The translations under genes were made by a program, and so were the position numbers. DNA of 64,000 nucleotides, from positions 144,551-208,550 of the forward strand of contig CAXXHY010000024.1 in the NCBI GenBank assembly GCA_963667575.2, in the 5' to 3' direction. The notes under the pieces are model-generated. The model was not told where the DNA came from. It saw only the letters and a program-made list of their open reading frames with translations, and did no database searches. This stretch comes from G963665495 sp963667575 (GTDB taxonomy: Bacteria > Desulfobacterota > Desulfovibrionia > Desulfovibrionales > Desulfovibrionaceae). Shown one piece after another: positions 27,856 through 36,931 of the stretch (position 1 is the first letter of the stretch; each line of letters starts with the position of its first letter).

Positions 27856-27881
27856 GGTGTGCCTCCCTGGAGGACATCACC
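27856..27881 (+). terminator. Inverted repeat downstream of the 26.1-27.8 kb operon
   Basis: GGTG-TG-CCTCC-CT-GGAGG-ACAT-CACC forms a two-part stem-loop 40 nt after the operon. It lacks a T-run, so termination is uncertain. The rest of the 27817-28096 gap shows nothing I can name. Confidence 0.35.
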
Positions 27882-28096
27882 TCGGATTACAGAAACTGCT
27901 TATGTAAGGTTCCACCGCAAGGATCACCCCTCGACAGGCTGTTTGGCGAAGGATTTTGACTCACGACCCTCCCCTCATGAGCACGAAATCCCGCTTTTCC
28001 CCGCTTTTTGGAAAATGCGATTAAACTCAAAATGCCCCCGGTAACATTTGGACATCCCAGCAAAAAATCTTGGAGTAATAGAATGGTAATTTTGAC

Positions 28097-28597
28097 ATGA
28101 AAACCCCGGTCTCAACACGAATAGAAGCCAATCTTGGCCGAATCGCGAGAACGGCCGATATCCATGACCTGGCTCGGCTTGTCTTCCCAGCGAAAAACGC
28201 CACTTCTCTCAGAGCGGCGTTCATCCTGATCTTCATTTCGATCAAGCATGCGCGGGACAAACGTCTCACGACAGACGAATTGGAACGGGAGCGAAAAGAG
28301 GTTGCGCCAGAGGTTAGCCAAAAGACTCTTTGGAAGGCGCGAGCGGTTATGAACCGTCTCGGGCTGATTGAACGGCGGGATCGACTCTACTGGCGGCTTT
28401 CAAGCCGATTCTCGAAATCTCTTCATAAGCTATGTGAGATCATGACATGTCTCATGGCCTGTGAAGCCATGGAGCGAGATATCTGGAGAAAAGACAATTT
28501 TTTTCTTGATATTGCTTTGGCAGAAGCCAGAAATGGAGGACATAGACGCCAAAGCATATCATCCTCCAAGCCCTCACCCTCAAATGAAGAAAAGTAA
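28097..28597 (+). CDS. Winged-helix-like protein, 166 aa
   Basis: The central part LTTDELERERKEVAPEVSQKTLWKARAVMNRLGLIERRDRLYWRLSSRF reads as a winged helix (recognition helix SQKTLWKARAVMNRLG, wing RRDRLYW). The N-terminal half is a helical region with LRAAFILIFISIKHARDKR. It stands next to, and converges on, the Hachiman pair. It could be an element regulator or replication-linked factor. No ribosome site stronger than GGAG is present. Confidence 0.6.
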   Translation: MKTPVSTRIEANLGRIARTADIHDLARLVFPAKNATSLRAAFILIFISIKHARDKRLTTDELERERKEVAPEVSQKTLWKARAVMNRLGLIERRDRLYWRLSSRFSKSLHKLCEIMTCLMACEAMERDIWRKDNFFLDIALAEARNGGHRRQSISSSKPSPSNEEK

Positions 28598-28688
28598 GGT
28601 TGGACTTTCCGGATCAAACTTAATGGAGTTGTGATTTTGCCCATACTGCAAAGTAATGGCAAAACGCTATTCTTACCGTATCGAATGC

Positions 28689-31600
28689 TTAGAAAGCATC
28701 TGGTTGCATGCGGGGATCACGAATGTCTAGTTGGTAAGAACTCCCGTCATAAGTAAACGAAAACCTGAGATCGTTGGCAAGATACATAAAAGGCCATTTA
28801 GATTCACACTTCACGCTCACTCGTTGGCGTCCATCTGGAGAGCATAAGAATAGAGACTCGTTATGCTTTCTCACGATGATCTTCTCAGGAAGTTGTTTCC
28901 AATACTTATTCATAGTGAATTTCTCAAATTCAGGAACAGAGAAGTCTTTTCTTCCTGTGTCGGCATCAATTAGCTTTAACCAACAGTTTGTGTCTTCACT
29001 GACCTGTGGCTCAATACGTGACAAAAAATCAGGCAAGCAAAGTTGCTTTCGTATTTTTCCTGGGGTGTCTTGCCATTCTTCATCTAAAGTAGCAAGCTCG
29101 CATGCTGCCACTCTGGATCGGACTCCTGCTAGAAATATATTAACTGCGGTCATGCTGGGCAGTCCAAGTTCAACGAGGGTTGCCATAATGCCAAGAATCT
29201 CCGAATACCATTCTTCACCATTCTTGCTGAAGAGTTGGGAGCCCGCATGGATAAGCCAAGGCAATTGAAATCCATAGATGTCTTTGCAAATGTACAAAGC
29301 GTCATCAACCGTTTGGGCCAGTTCTGATGTAGGCACGCCGCCCAACCATCCTGCCCTGATATTATCAAGTACTTCTTTCTCCGGCCAATCTTTTACAACT
29401 CCAACCCCATTACCTCGTGCCCACTCTTCGATCCACTCCAAGAGCCACGGGAACCGCTCAATTAAAAATTCTTCTGTTGATGATTCGCCTATCGCGTTTT
29501 TCCAATCCTCAAGATCGCGATGAAGATTTTTAACGCATAGATAGGGTAATCCAGAGGACACATACGCTTGCCTTTTGTTAGGATCAGGGCAATCGGAAAG
29601 AAGATAGGTGACTCTGCTTTGAAGAAAACTGATCAGGTCATCATTTGATATACCGTCCACAGCGTTCCGTGCCTGAATCGAAGCGAGCGACGATCGGAAG
29701 ACATGGTCTATTATTGTAAGGGGATTCTCAGTATCGAATTGGATGCACGGGTCTTCAATCAATGCGAGCAAAGCGTCATCCATCATCGAGAATATATAGC
29801 TATAAGCTCCCGCTTGCTCTCCCATCGCGGAAAAATCATTTTCTGCCACAAGCCCCACAAGTGTCTCAAAATCGACGCCCACCGACACGGCGTAATTCTT
29901 CATGATCGTGACACAGTGTAGTAAACCAGAGCGGACGGGGTCAGTGTTTTTTATGTTGAAGTATCCCTCCGCCAACTCTTTTGCCTTGCGGACTTGCCAC
30001 GATTGTTTTGTTTCATCAATTGCATAAAGAATTTTTCCTTCCCCATCCACAAAAGCACGTCCCGCCCGCCCGCAAATATTCCAAAAATCTCGGTGAGTAA
30101 TGGGTGTCTTTTCTCCTATGTATGGAGACGCGATGATAACACTAGAAATACCAATGTTGACCCCTTGGGCAAGTGTGGATGTCGCGATAATAACTTTCGG
30201 AGCTTTTGACCGCATAAGTCTTTCAGTCGCCATACGGACTTGGGGGGGTAATTTATTACTGTGACATATAACCCCCGCCTTGGCGGCGTTGAAAATGATG
30301 TCATCTCCGCCAAGTTCTTCTCGGCACGACGCTGCGAATGTGTTCCATAAGTGTTCGGGCCATTGATGTTCATTTGGATTTTGGCCTAACGCGATGAGCA
30401 CACACTGAGCCATTCCTGGTACGCTTCTAGCCTGGCCACAAAAAATCATTACAGGACCGATAGATGTGAGGCGAACGGCAGTCGCGGCGATTGCTTCATT
30501 TTTGTTATTGGGGAAAGGATTTCTTCTTCTCCCCCAACCAAGTGGTCCTGATTCAATAAATTTAGGGTTGAATGATTCGAATTCGCCTTTCCAGTCTATC
30601 CGAACACGGCTCCCATTCCAGCGGAGGAGACCAAATCGCTCGACCGATGGCTTCCAATTTGACTTCGCGACATTCTCCGGTGCTCCGCCTATCCAATGAG
30701 CCAACTCATCTGGGTTCGGTAATACGGCAGACAACAAGATTAACCTGCCACCCGAAGCGGCACACACTACGCGTAAATGGTCAAGAAACAACTCGTTTCT
30801 AATCAGGCGCTCATCAGCTCCTATCAAGTGCCCTTCGTCGATAATAATAAGCTTGTACTCTGATAGCATTTCTGGAGACGAGCGAACTATGGCTCTCGTC
30901 TTCTCAGGAGTCGCAATGGTAATGGTCGCCTCGTCGGCGAGGCGCCTATCAACCGCGCTAAACCTAAAGCCGCCATATAGGTGAGACGCTTGAAAGCCAA
31001 GCCAGTCGAATATTTGGCATAATGACTGTTCTACCTCCAAGGCCAAAGATCGGTAGGGGGCAATATATAGGACTTTCGCTGAGGGATCGGAAGTGAGAGT
31101 TTGAAGTATAGCCAATTCCGCTACACGTGTTTTTCCAGCGCTTGTACGCATGTTGACGACAGCGCCTGGCCTTTCAGTATCTAAAGCGATTGGAAGAGAT
31201 TCCTTTTGGGAGGTCCACAGTTCGATAACGGGCTTTGAGGCGAATGCTGAAAGCTGAATATATTTTTTTAACAAGTGGGGAGTATCTGGAAAAAATGGTG
31301 GAAGGCAATCCCATAACGAAGAATCCTTGAAACCTCTGATCATGAGTTTCAATAGCCTTGCGACCCACCAGAGGGCTGGGGACATACATTCAGACGCGAT
31401 CTCCATTCCCGCATCAACTGAGACAAGTGCTGATTCAATGTGGACGTTGTCTCCAGAAGCCTGAAACTCAAGAATGTGAGACAGGGCTTGGGCAACGGCA
31501 ATTTCGACAGCCGGTTCGCATATCAGCGAAACGCAGGATGGCGGCTCCATGTCCACGAGGAGCGCATCATTTAATACCTCAATCAAGCTCTTTCTACGCC

Positions 31601-32033
31601 TACGAAGAAATAACGATATCATTGCCGCGATTCGAGAAGTCAAATGAACGGGCTTAATGGCAACAAAAGATCGTGAATATTGGCCACAGGCGTAAAACGC
31701 CATCGCAGCAACCAGCACATGATTTGAGCTGGCAATATCATCTTGAGCATGTGTGAAGTGGCTATTTAGCAATAGTGTCGCCGCCTTCTCTAAAGCGGCT
31801 GAGGATTCTAGGCTTGGCTCTGTTTCGTGCAGGCTGGCCCCAGCAGCAAGAATAGCGTAGGCGGAAGAAGTGACTTTTTCGACTAAATACGGGTCGAAGT
31901 GAGGAAAATTCTCTTGTTTTTCTTTTACCTCATATAAAACAGAGCTGGCATTTGCTTGAGCGAATAGATGACGAAGCCTGTCTGTATCATGAGCTCCAAG
32001 GATGCTCTTGGCTACATCAGTTGGGAGTGCCAA
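28689..32033 (-). CDS. hamB: Hachiman helicase HamB
   Basis: A 1114-aa superfamily 2 helicase. Walker A reads MRTSAGKT (about residues 295-302), motif II is IIDEGH, motif III LLSAVLP, and motif VI NICGRAGRAFVDGEG, all Ski2-like. About 290 residues of helical N-terminal domain precede the motor and a long C-terminal domain follows. I start at TTG 32033 because AGGAGG stands 6 nt upstream; the longer frame would run deep into hamA. The 17-nt overlap with hamA is typical of the two-gene Hachiman system, in which HamB moves on DNA and releases the HamA nuclease upon phage attack. Confidence 0.88.
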   Translation of the reverse strand: MALPTDVAKSILGAHDTDRLRHLFAQANASSVLYEVKEKQENFPHFDPYLVEKVTSSAYAILAAGASLHETEPSLESSAALEKAATLLLNSHFTHAQDDIASSNHVLVAAMAFYACGQYSRSFVAIKPVHLTSRIAAMISLFLRRRRKSLIEVLNDALLVDMEPPSCVSLICEPAVEIAVAQALSHILEFQASGDNVHIESALVSVDAGMEIASECMSPALWWVARLLKLMIRGFKDSSLWDCLPPFFPDTPHLLKKYIQLSAFASKPVIELWTSQKESLPIALDTERPGAVVNMRTSAGKTRVAELAILQTLTSDPSAKVLYIAPYRSLALEVEQSLCQIFDWLGFQASHLYGGFRFSAVDRRLADEATITIATPEKTRAIVRSSPEMLSEYKLIIIDEGHLIGADERLIRNELFLDHLRVVCAASGGRLILLSAVLPNPDELAHWIGGAPENVAKSNWKPSVERFGLLRWNGSRVRIDWKGEFESFNPKFIESGPLGWGRRRNPFPNNKNEAIAATAVRLTSIGPVMIFCGQARSVPGMAQCVLIALGQNPNEHQWPEHLWNTFAASCREELGGDDIIFNAAKAGVICHSNKLPPQVRMATERLMRSKAPKVIIATSTLAQGVNIGISSVIIASPYIGEKTPITHRDFWNICGRAGRAFVDGEGKILYAIDETKQSWQVRKAKELAEGYFNIKNTDPVRSGLLHCVTIMKNYAVSVGVDFETLVGLVAENDFSAMGEQAGAYSYIFSMMDDALLALIEDPCIQFDTENPLTIIDHVFRSSLASIQARNAVDGISNDDLISFLQSRVTYLLSDCPDPNKRQAYVSSGLPYLCVKNLHRDLEDWKNAIGESSTEEFLIERFPWLLEWIEEWARGNGVGVVKDWPEKEVLDNIRAGWLGGVPTSELAQTVDDALYICKDIYGFQLPWLIHAGSQLFSKNGEEWYSEILGIMATLVELGLPSMTAVNIFLAGVRSRVAACELATLDEEWQDTPGKIRKQLCLPDFLSRIEPQVSEDTNCWLKLIDADTGRKDFSVPEFEKFTMNKYWKQLPEKIIVRKHNESLFLCSPDGRQRVSVKCESKWPFMYLANDLRFSFTYDGSSYQLDIRDPRMQPDAF

Positions 32034-32856
32034 AGGCTTCCTCCTCAATGTGTTCGTAACAAGACTGATAGAATCCTGTGAGATTATCTGCGGTAAAGGA
32101 CAAAACAACAAGATTAGGAGTTGACGCCTCGGTGTGCTCGTCCACATGTTTTTTACATCTGCCAGTACTCATGAGTAGTCCCACATATCTTAGGTCATGA
32201 TCTCCGTTGGCAATGCTTACTGCGCAATCTTCTACGCGTTGGCCGAGTTCTGGTTGTCTAGCTTCAAATAAGCGATCAGCCACAAATTGTAGTGAGGCCG
32301 GAACTCCTATTCTATGAGATGAAAAGAGCGCTTTTACCATATCTTTAACAGCCTCTTTTGATGAAGCTCCTCGATACTTTGCCTCCCCCACAAAAATCCT
32401 TACTGGATTTTGGTTAAAATCAAACGCGAGTACATCGTCACCCTTCATAGATTGCTCGACATTTGGATTGTAACGTAAGCGGTAAACGGGTAGGTCAGCG
32501 TTTGCCGATGCGGATATATATTCTGCTAAATAAACTTCAGCCAAATTCCCCTTGCGTGTTTTATCAGTTCTTGGAATCGGGCATGTCAGAAGCTTCGAGT
32601 GGTCAAAGCCTAAGCGCTCCAATTGTACTTTAATCCGAGCTACTTTACCTTTATCTGCATGGTGCGCAATTAATGCGTTTCGCAATTGTTCTACGGTTCG
32701 ACCATTGTCATCTTCTGTTAATCTTAAAGCTCTATGTGGAACGTTTGTATCCGTATAGCCATCCTCGGAAACAGAATATGCTCCAAAAGAACTACCACTT
32801 GGGTGCTTTCCAAGGATGGTATCCGTCACTGAAAGAGTTGTTGTTTTTTTGGACAC
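32017..32856 (-). CDS. hamA: Hachiman nuclease HamA (DUF1837)
   Basis: About 279 aa from GTG 32856. DUF1837 features are GNLAEVYLAEYI (103-114), KGDDVLAFDFNQNPVRIFVGEAKYRG (138-163; PD-(D/E)xK-type D...ExK) and the C-terminal LLMSTGRCKKHV ... LVVLSFTADNLTGFY. Together with the adjoining helicase it forms a complete Hachiman anti-phage system. The start is uncertain. No ATG is available, and a TATAAATA-like box at about 32.91 kb lies 58 nt upstream of the chosen GTG. Confidence 0.88.
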   Translation of the reverse strand: MSKKTTTLSVTDTILGKHPSGSSFGAYSVSEDGYTDTNVPHRALRLTEDDNGRTVEQLRNALIAHHADKGKVARIKVQLERLGFDHSKLLTCPIPRTDKTRKGNLAEVYLAEYISASANADLPVYRLRYNPNVEQSMKGDDVLAFDFNQNPVRIFVGEAKYRGASSKEAVKDMVKALFSSHRIGVPASLQFVADRLFEARQPELGQRVEDCAVSIANGDHDLRYVGLLMSTGRCKKHVDEHTEASTPNLVVLSFTADNLTGFYQSCYEHIEEEAFGTPN

Positions 32857-33089
32857 AGCTACCCGATTTTCAGTTTTTTCTTTGCGAGGACTGGTGCGCT
32901 CCAAGATATTTATATCCCTATTTAATGGGCTGAGCAACCTCAGTCAAGCCAACATGCTAGGGTTTATAGTTTCGCACGGAAGCATAAGGCTGATAAAGAG
33001 AAAATGCGAGCGTCATTATTTTTTATAAGGGTCACTCATCCCGGATAGACTGCGAATACTCTCAGTAAGCGGCAGGACGAATGTGAAAG

Positions 33090-33114
33090 GCCGGGATGAG
33101 CGCTCCCGGCCTTG
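33090..33114 (-). terminator. Stem-loop after the minus-strand membrane/ART operon
   Basis: AGGCCGGGA - TGAGCGC - TCCCGGCCT is a perfect 9-bp stem lying 39 bp past the 33153-33899 gene. Only a short T-run follows on the minus strand, so it is a moderate terminator. Confidence 0.55.
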
Positions 33115-33152
33115 TTTCGACGAACTGATGGGGGACTTGCTAAAGTGCCCCC

Positions 33153-33899
33153 CTAATCAACCAGCAGCACTTCATCTCCATCCTCATCGAGCCACTTGGT
33201 GGGGGACATGACTGTCTGCCGCTGCCTCCGGGCCTGGTTAAGGAACTCATTGATCGGCACGCCAGCTTGGAAGCTCTGCGGCAGAGCGGCTTGGGTATGC
33301 GGAAGCGCCTGGGGTCGTGCCTGAACGTTTTGAACCTCCTGGGCCGTGACCAGGTAGGTCTTTCCGTCCGGTCCCTGCACATAGCGCTCCTGTACGCCGT
33401 GATCAAAGCGAGGCTGGAAAGGCGGATACGTCCCTCCCTGGTTCGGCTGCATGTAGGAATGCTGAGTCCGGAACGTCCCCTGAAGCATCGCCTGGGTCGC
33501 CTGAAGCCCATGCACCGTCGCTTGGGGATCGACCACGGCGCTATGCAGCATGGTCCAGTACGCCATGCACTCGCCATCATGGATATGGCTCATGACTTCG
33601 CGGGGATTCATCATGATCCTCCGCGCCTTGTCACCGGGCAGAGGGCTGCCGCAGACCTTGCAGATCGGCCTGGTGTCCTGGACAAAAATCCGCTGATATT
33701 CGGATTCGTCGAGGCACTTGGTTGCGGCCCCGGTATGGTACATGTACTGGTCCGTCAGCGGCATCCCCGAACTGACGCAATGCTTGAATCTGACCTTGAA
33801 CGGGTTGAAATGCCCAATCAGGCGGTACGGAATGCCCAGCTGATTCCACTGGACATAATAGTTCGAAAAGCCGTGGTACATCTGAGTGAACTCGCCCAT
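33153..33899 (-). CDS. Hypothetical protein with zinc-binding centre, 248 aa
   Basis: The N-terminal half is compact (FTQMYHGFSNYYVQWNQLGIPYRLIGHFNPFKVRFKHCVSSG). The middle has a probable zinc site (PICKVCGSPLPGDKARRIM ... HIHDGECMAYW), and the tail is a Gln/Pro-rich low-complexity region ending DEDGDEVLLVD. It starts 2 nt after the ART-like gene and thus belongs to the same operon. Family unknown. It could be substrate, immunity partner or structural protein for the ART-like product. Confidence 0.65.
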   Translation of the reverse strand: MGEFTQMYHGFSNYYVQWNQLGIPYRLIGHFNPFKVRFKHCVSSGMPLTDQYMYHTGAATKCLDESEYQRIFVQDTRPICKVCGSPLPGDKARRIMMNPREVMSHIHDGECMAYWTMLHSAVVDPQATVHGLQATQAMLQGTFRTQHSYMQPNQGGTYPPFQPRFDHGVQERYVQGPDGKTYLVTAQEVQNVQARPQALPHTQAALPQSFQAGVPINEFLNQARRQRQTVMSPTKWLDEDGDEVLLVD

Positions 33900-33901
33900 G
33901 G

Positions 33902-34837
33902 TTACCCCCTTGCGTTGCCGTTAATGTCCAGTATCTGAACGCCCTTGATGTGCGGCGACCAAAAGGCCTTGTTGAGGGCGGTCTTGGCTTCGGGCGTCAG
34001 GATGATGTAATATTTTCCCTTCTTGCAGAGCTTTTTACCAAGCACGTTGATCATGTATTCGGATTCTCCTCCATTCCCCGCCTGCTTGGCATTCCACTGC
34101 TTGAAATGGCTGTTCTTGCGAATGGCTTCGTCATAATCCACCATGTCTTTTCCGCTGAAGTTGAGATGCACCCTGACGATGGCCGAATCACGATTATGCC
34201 TCGCGTAAGACTGTGCCGTATCGAATTCACCGAGCCACAATCCCGAAGGCGTGCTCACTTCGTTCTTGATTTTCCTCTTGGCGATTTGCTTTGCCGCTTT
34301 ATAGCTCGTGCCATGATATCCGACCGTGGGTACCTCGTGGTCATTGAAACACGTCAACCGGGGCAAGGATGTACCGCTCGACTGAGGTGCGGAGGATTGC
34401 TTCTTCCCCTTGGGCGGAACGTAGGGAGGAGGCGGGGGGAGCTGGTCCTCCCCACCGGGATCATCGGGGCCAGCCAGTATCGCGCCGTCCCACACGCTAC
34501 CCTGCGACGGGTTATGGCCCTGGGCATCCTGCCCCTGCCATCCCTTGAATTTCAGGTTACCAACAAACCCTCCGATCCTTGTGATGACGAACACCACGGC
34601 GAGAACGACAATAATCGTGACGAGCCCGAGAGCGCCCCACTTGAGGAAAGCCAGGAGACCGCCCGCAAGCGGGCCGAAAATATCACCCGCGAAAACGACA
34701 AAAAGCGCCAAGCCCGTTCCGCACATGGCTCCGATGCGGTCGTCATCAAAGACCATGGTGAACACGAGCCAGCCGATCAGGAAAGTCGCTATCATGGGGA
34801 ATAAGGGAAAGGCTTCAAAGGGGGTCATCGCATCCAC
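33902..34837 (-). CDS. Membrane protein with C-terminal ADP-ribosyltransferase-like domain
   Basis: A 311-aa protein. Residues 10-95 hold three hydrophobic helices (FPMIATFLIGWLVFTMVF, a glycine-rich second helix, and LGLVTIIVVLAVVFVITRI). A Gly/Pro-rich linker follows (LPPPPPYVPP). The C-terminal 150 residues begin VGYHGTSYKAAKQIAKRKI, continue GLWLGEFDTAQSYARHN and include GGESEYMI. H...Y...E in this order, with the YHGT start, is the plan of PARP/H-Y-E type ADP-ribosyltransferases. Assignment rests on these motifs only. If right, it is a membrane-tethered ART acting in the cytoplasm or envelope. Confidence 0.6.
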   Translation of the reverse strand: MDAMTPFEAFPLFPMIATFLIGWLVFTMVFDDDRIGAMCGTGLALFVVFAGDIFGPLAGGLLAFLKWGALGLVTIIVVLAVVFVITRIGGFVGNLKFKGWQGQDAQGHNPSQGSVWDGAILAGPDDPGGEDQLPPPPPYVPPKGKKQSSAPQSSGTSLPRLTCFNDHEVPTVGYHGTSYKAAKQIAKRKIKNEVSTPSGLWLGEFDTAQSYARHNRDSAIVRVHLNFSGKDMVDYDEAIRKNSHFKQWNAKQAGNGGESEYMINVLGKKLCKKGKYYIILTPEAKTALNKAFWSPHIKGVQILDINGNARG

Positions 34838-34845
34838 CTCCTGGG

Positions 34846-35028
34846 TTACGCCTGCTTGATGGCGCTCGCTTCCAGTTTCGTCAGGTAGTTTTGGCGCAGG
34901 GCCTCAAGGTCATTCAGGAACAGCTCACTGGGGTTCTCGGCCTGTTCCTCGCTGCGCACAGCTTTCTTGAGACTCCTGAGCGCACTGCCCAGTTGCTTGA
35001 ATTCCAGATTCTTTGTCTTACGCGCCAT
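34846..35028 (-). CDS. Small helical protein, 60 aa
   Basis: Highly charged helical peptide (MARKTKNLEFKQLGSALRSLKKAVRSEEQAENPSELF). A strong AAAGGAGG site precedes the ATG. It leads the operon with the ART-like and zinc-centre genes, ending 8 nt before the former. Unknown function. Confidence 0.6.
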   Translation of the reverse strand: MARKTKNLEFKQLGSALRSLKKAVRSEEQAENPSELFLNDLEALRQNYLTKLEASAIKQA

Positions 35029-35137
35029 GTTGCACCTCCTTTGTTGTCTGTTGATGCTGGGTATACGAGCGTAAAAGGTGTTTTTCGGGAGCGAATGAGA
35101 AAAAATGTACGCAGAAAATGCGAGCTAAGTAGAAAAA

Positions 35138-35154
35138 TCGAAACAATTAAATAT
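35138..35154 (+). promoter_or_regulatory. BRE/TATA-like promoter before the 100-aa membrane protein
   Basis: TCGAAAC then AATTAAATAT, centred about 33 nt before the ATG at 35183. The predicted transcript would have only a few untranslated bases. There is no Shine-Dalgarno site before this ATG. Confidence 0.4.
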
Positions 35155-35182
35155 ATTGCAGCCACTCCGGTAGACAAGAAAA

Positions 35183-35485
35183 ATGAATAGAAATCCAAAC
35201 GGATCAAAAAGGAAGCGGAGGAATTCGATTCCGGTTTGGGTATGCTGGCTGCTGGTCTTTGCGGCGTGTCTCAGTCTGGCGCTTGCCTGCTCCCTGATGC
35301 TGAAAATCGATGCGCCTCAGGAGCGGGAGGTGAAAGTCCAAGACGGAACCGCGCGTTGTATAGTGATCGGGAGTCATCATGTCTGCTGCGAGGCCACATC
35401 CCAGGTGACGATAACCGATCTTTCCACTAAGGAGCGCTTCGTCATCAGGCGTGAGTGCACCTATTACAGATACTATCGGAAGTAA
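35183..35485 (+). CDS. Single-pass membrane protein, 100 aa
   Basis: Basic N-terminus (NRNPNGSKRKRRN), one membrane helix (PVWVCWLLVFAACLSLALACSLML), and a small outer domain with three cysteines (GTARCIVIGSHHVCCEATSQ ... RRECTYYRYYRK). The topology is that of an N-in, C-out anchored protein, with cysteines that could be disulphide-bonded. Unknown family. Confidence 0.6.
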   Translation: MNRNPNGSKRKRRNSIPVWVCWLLVFAACLSLALACSLMLKIDAPQEREVKVQDGTARCIVIGSHHVCCEATSQVTITDLSTKERFVIRRECTYYRYYRK

Positions 35486-35517
35486 CAGTCCCCGATTGTT
35501 CCGGCATTCCCTGGATA

Positions 35518-35551
35518 ATGGGGTTCCCCTCGATCATGAAGGGAACTCCCC
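35518..35551 (+). other. Stem-loop between the 100-aa and 34-aa genes
   Basis: GGGGTTCCC pairs with GGGAACTCCCC (one bulge) around a 12-nt loop, just before the AGGAGGG site of the next gene. It may attenuate or protect the message. No T-run. Confidence 0.35.
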
Positions 35552-35575
35552 TTACAAGAAACAGGAGGGATGCGC

Positions 35576-35680
35576 ATGGATTTTGAAACGGACTATGAAG
35601 AGCGGGAATGGGAAGCGTACATCGCGAGAAAGGACCGCGAGTTCGAGTTTCTCATGGACGCCATCGAAGGCGAGTTGTGA
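35576..35680 (+). CDS. Acidic micro-protein, 34 aa
   Basis: MDFETDYEEREWEAYIARKDREFEFLMDAIEGEL, stated here in two parts: an acidic start (MDFETDYEEREWEAY) and a helical end (EFEFLMDAIEGEL). An AGGAGGG site at 7 nt supports real translation. A hairpin GGGGC-loop-GCCCC with T-run (about 35698-35718) follows and may terminate it. Confidence 0.5.
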   Translation: MDFETDYEEREWEAYIARKDREFEFLMDAIEGEL

Positions 35681-35779
35681 GGATCAGTCATATTCTTTTT
35701 GGGGCATTTTTCGCCCCTTTGAAAGAAGGCGGACAGCCTTCGGATTAAACGCAAAAATGAAACGAGGTATGTATGAAAA

Positions 35780-36151
35780 ATGGAAAAACAAAATCAGGAT
35801 TGGGAGCTTGTGGAACCAGGCGTATGGAAGCCTGAAAATGCCGGGGATGAGATCGTGGGCGTTCTCGTCAATGTCGAACCCGCTGACGATGCGGCGAATA
35901 TCGGGGCGCGGTACTACCTGGAGAACACGCAAGGAAGATTCTTCATTTGGGGGACGGCGGTGCTCGATGATCGCATGAAATACGTCAAGATCGGGCAACT
36001 CGTGAAGATCGTTTTCCAAGGCAAGGTGAACAACAAGCGGGGTCAGACGGTGAACATGTTCAAGGTCTATACCGGGAAATCATCCGATGCGCCCGCCCCT
36101 GCGGAGGACTCGGCATCCTCCAAGGGAATCGCGACCCTTGATGATCTCTAG
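35780..36151 (+). CDS. OB-fold nucleic-acid-binding protein, 123 aa
   Basis: Small protein with an OB-like order: VWKPENAGDEIVGVLVNVEP, YYLENTQGRFFIWGTAVLDDRM, GQLVKIVFQGKVNNKRGQTVNMFKVYTG. A flexible acidic tail follows and ends in LDDL. An OB core with an acidic C-terminal tip is the hallmark of single-strand DNA-binding proteins that recruit partners. I infer that it is the element's own SSB-like factor. Family membership is not certain. Confidence 0.55.
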   Translation: MEKQNQDWELVEPGVWKPENAGDEIVGVLVNVEPADDAANIGARYYLENTQGRFFIWGTAVLDDRMKYVKIGQLVKIVFQGKVNNKRGQTVNMFKVYTGKSSDAPAPAEDSASSKGIATLDDL

Positions 36152-36171
36152 TAGGCTTGAGGGCCAAGCGG

Positions 36172-36252
36172 CCTGCCACCCCAAGGGATAAAAAGGGGTC
36201 CATTCCCATGTGCACAGCCCCCTCATTTTAACTCTTGGGGTTTTCCTTTTCG
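36172..36252 (+). terminator. Possible long-loop terminator
   Basis: CCCCAAG pairs with CTTGGGG across a ~50-nt loop and is followed by TTTTCCTTTT. It lies just after the OB-fold gene. Long loops make it a weak candidate. Confidence 0.3.
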
Positions 36253-36340
36253 CCAGCGCTATCGATTCCTCCAACCATGGCCATGCCCGCTCTTGCTGGT
36301 CAGAGAGCGGTCATTTGAACCACTCCACGAGGTAACGAAA

Positions 36341-36931
36341 ATGGATGCGATAGACAGAACACGAATCAGCTCACAGGTGAACACCTGGATCAGAGAGGAG
36401 GACTTTCCTCCGAGATCGGGCTTGAAGGTCATCGGCAGGTTCGACGACTTGTACCCGCAAGACGAGGAAGAGCGGGAGGCGTACTTCGATTTCATGGACT
36501 GGGCCATGAGTCGGGAACATGCCCTTATCATGAGCCTGCCAGCAAAGAAGACCGGCAGCGGCTTCCTCCCCGTGCAACTGGACGAGCACGGCAACGACAT
36601 TTCTGCTTTCAACACCATGGACTTCCAAAGGCTCTACCCCGAGCAGTTCAACCGGGAAGAATACGCCGTCAAGAAGGTCTATGAAAAGGTCCTGGACCTG
36701 GCGCAGACGCATTGCTCGATCAGTCAGGCTGACGGCAAGAGGAGGGTTCTCGGTCGGTTCATGGTGGAGGTCGAATTCGCATTCAGGCGACAGGCGAAAA
36801 ACCTGGCGATGACACTCAACTCACGCGCTCCGAACGTGAACAGATCACGACTTCTCATCAAGCTCGAAGAACTCAACGAGCGGATCAGAAAGTGCAAGTC
36901 GATCTGGGAAGCCAACGCCTTCGAGGGGTGA
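36341..36931 (+). CDS. Hypothetical protein, 196 aa
   Basis: Soluble helical protein (WIREEDFPPRSGLKVIGRFDDLYPQDEEEREAYFDFMDWAMSREHALIM ... KVYEKVLDLAQTHCSISQADGKRR). I use the ATG at 36341 because CGAGGTAA precedes it; an earlier TTG/ATG extension lacks a site. Its stop overlaps the next gene (GTGA). No family recognised. Confidence 0.6.
   Translation: MDAIDRTRISSQVNTWIREEDFPPRSGLKVIGRFDDLYPQDEEEREAYFDFMDWAMSREHALIMSLPAKKTGSGFLPVQLDEHGNDISAFNTMDFQRLYPEQFNREEYAVKKVYEKVLDLAQTHCSISQADGKRRVLGRFMVEVEFAFRRQAKNLAMTLNSRAPNVNRSRLLIKLEELNERIRKCKSIWEANAFEG

Noticed and set aside
32880..32937. TATAAATA box at 32.91 kb as a BRE/TATA promoter of hamA
   Set aside because: It lacks the CGAAA block and is 58 nt from the best start codon, so it was not counted with the five boxes of the motif.
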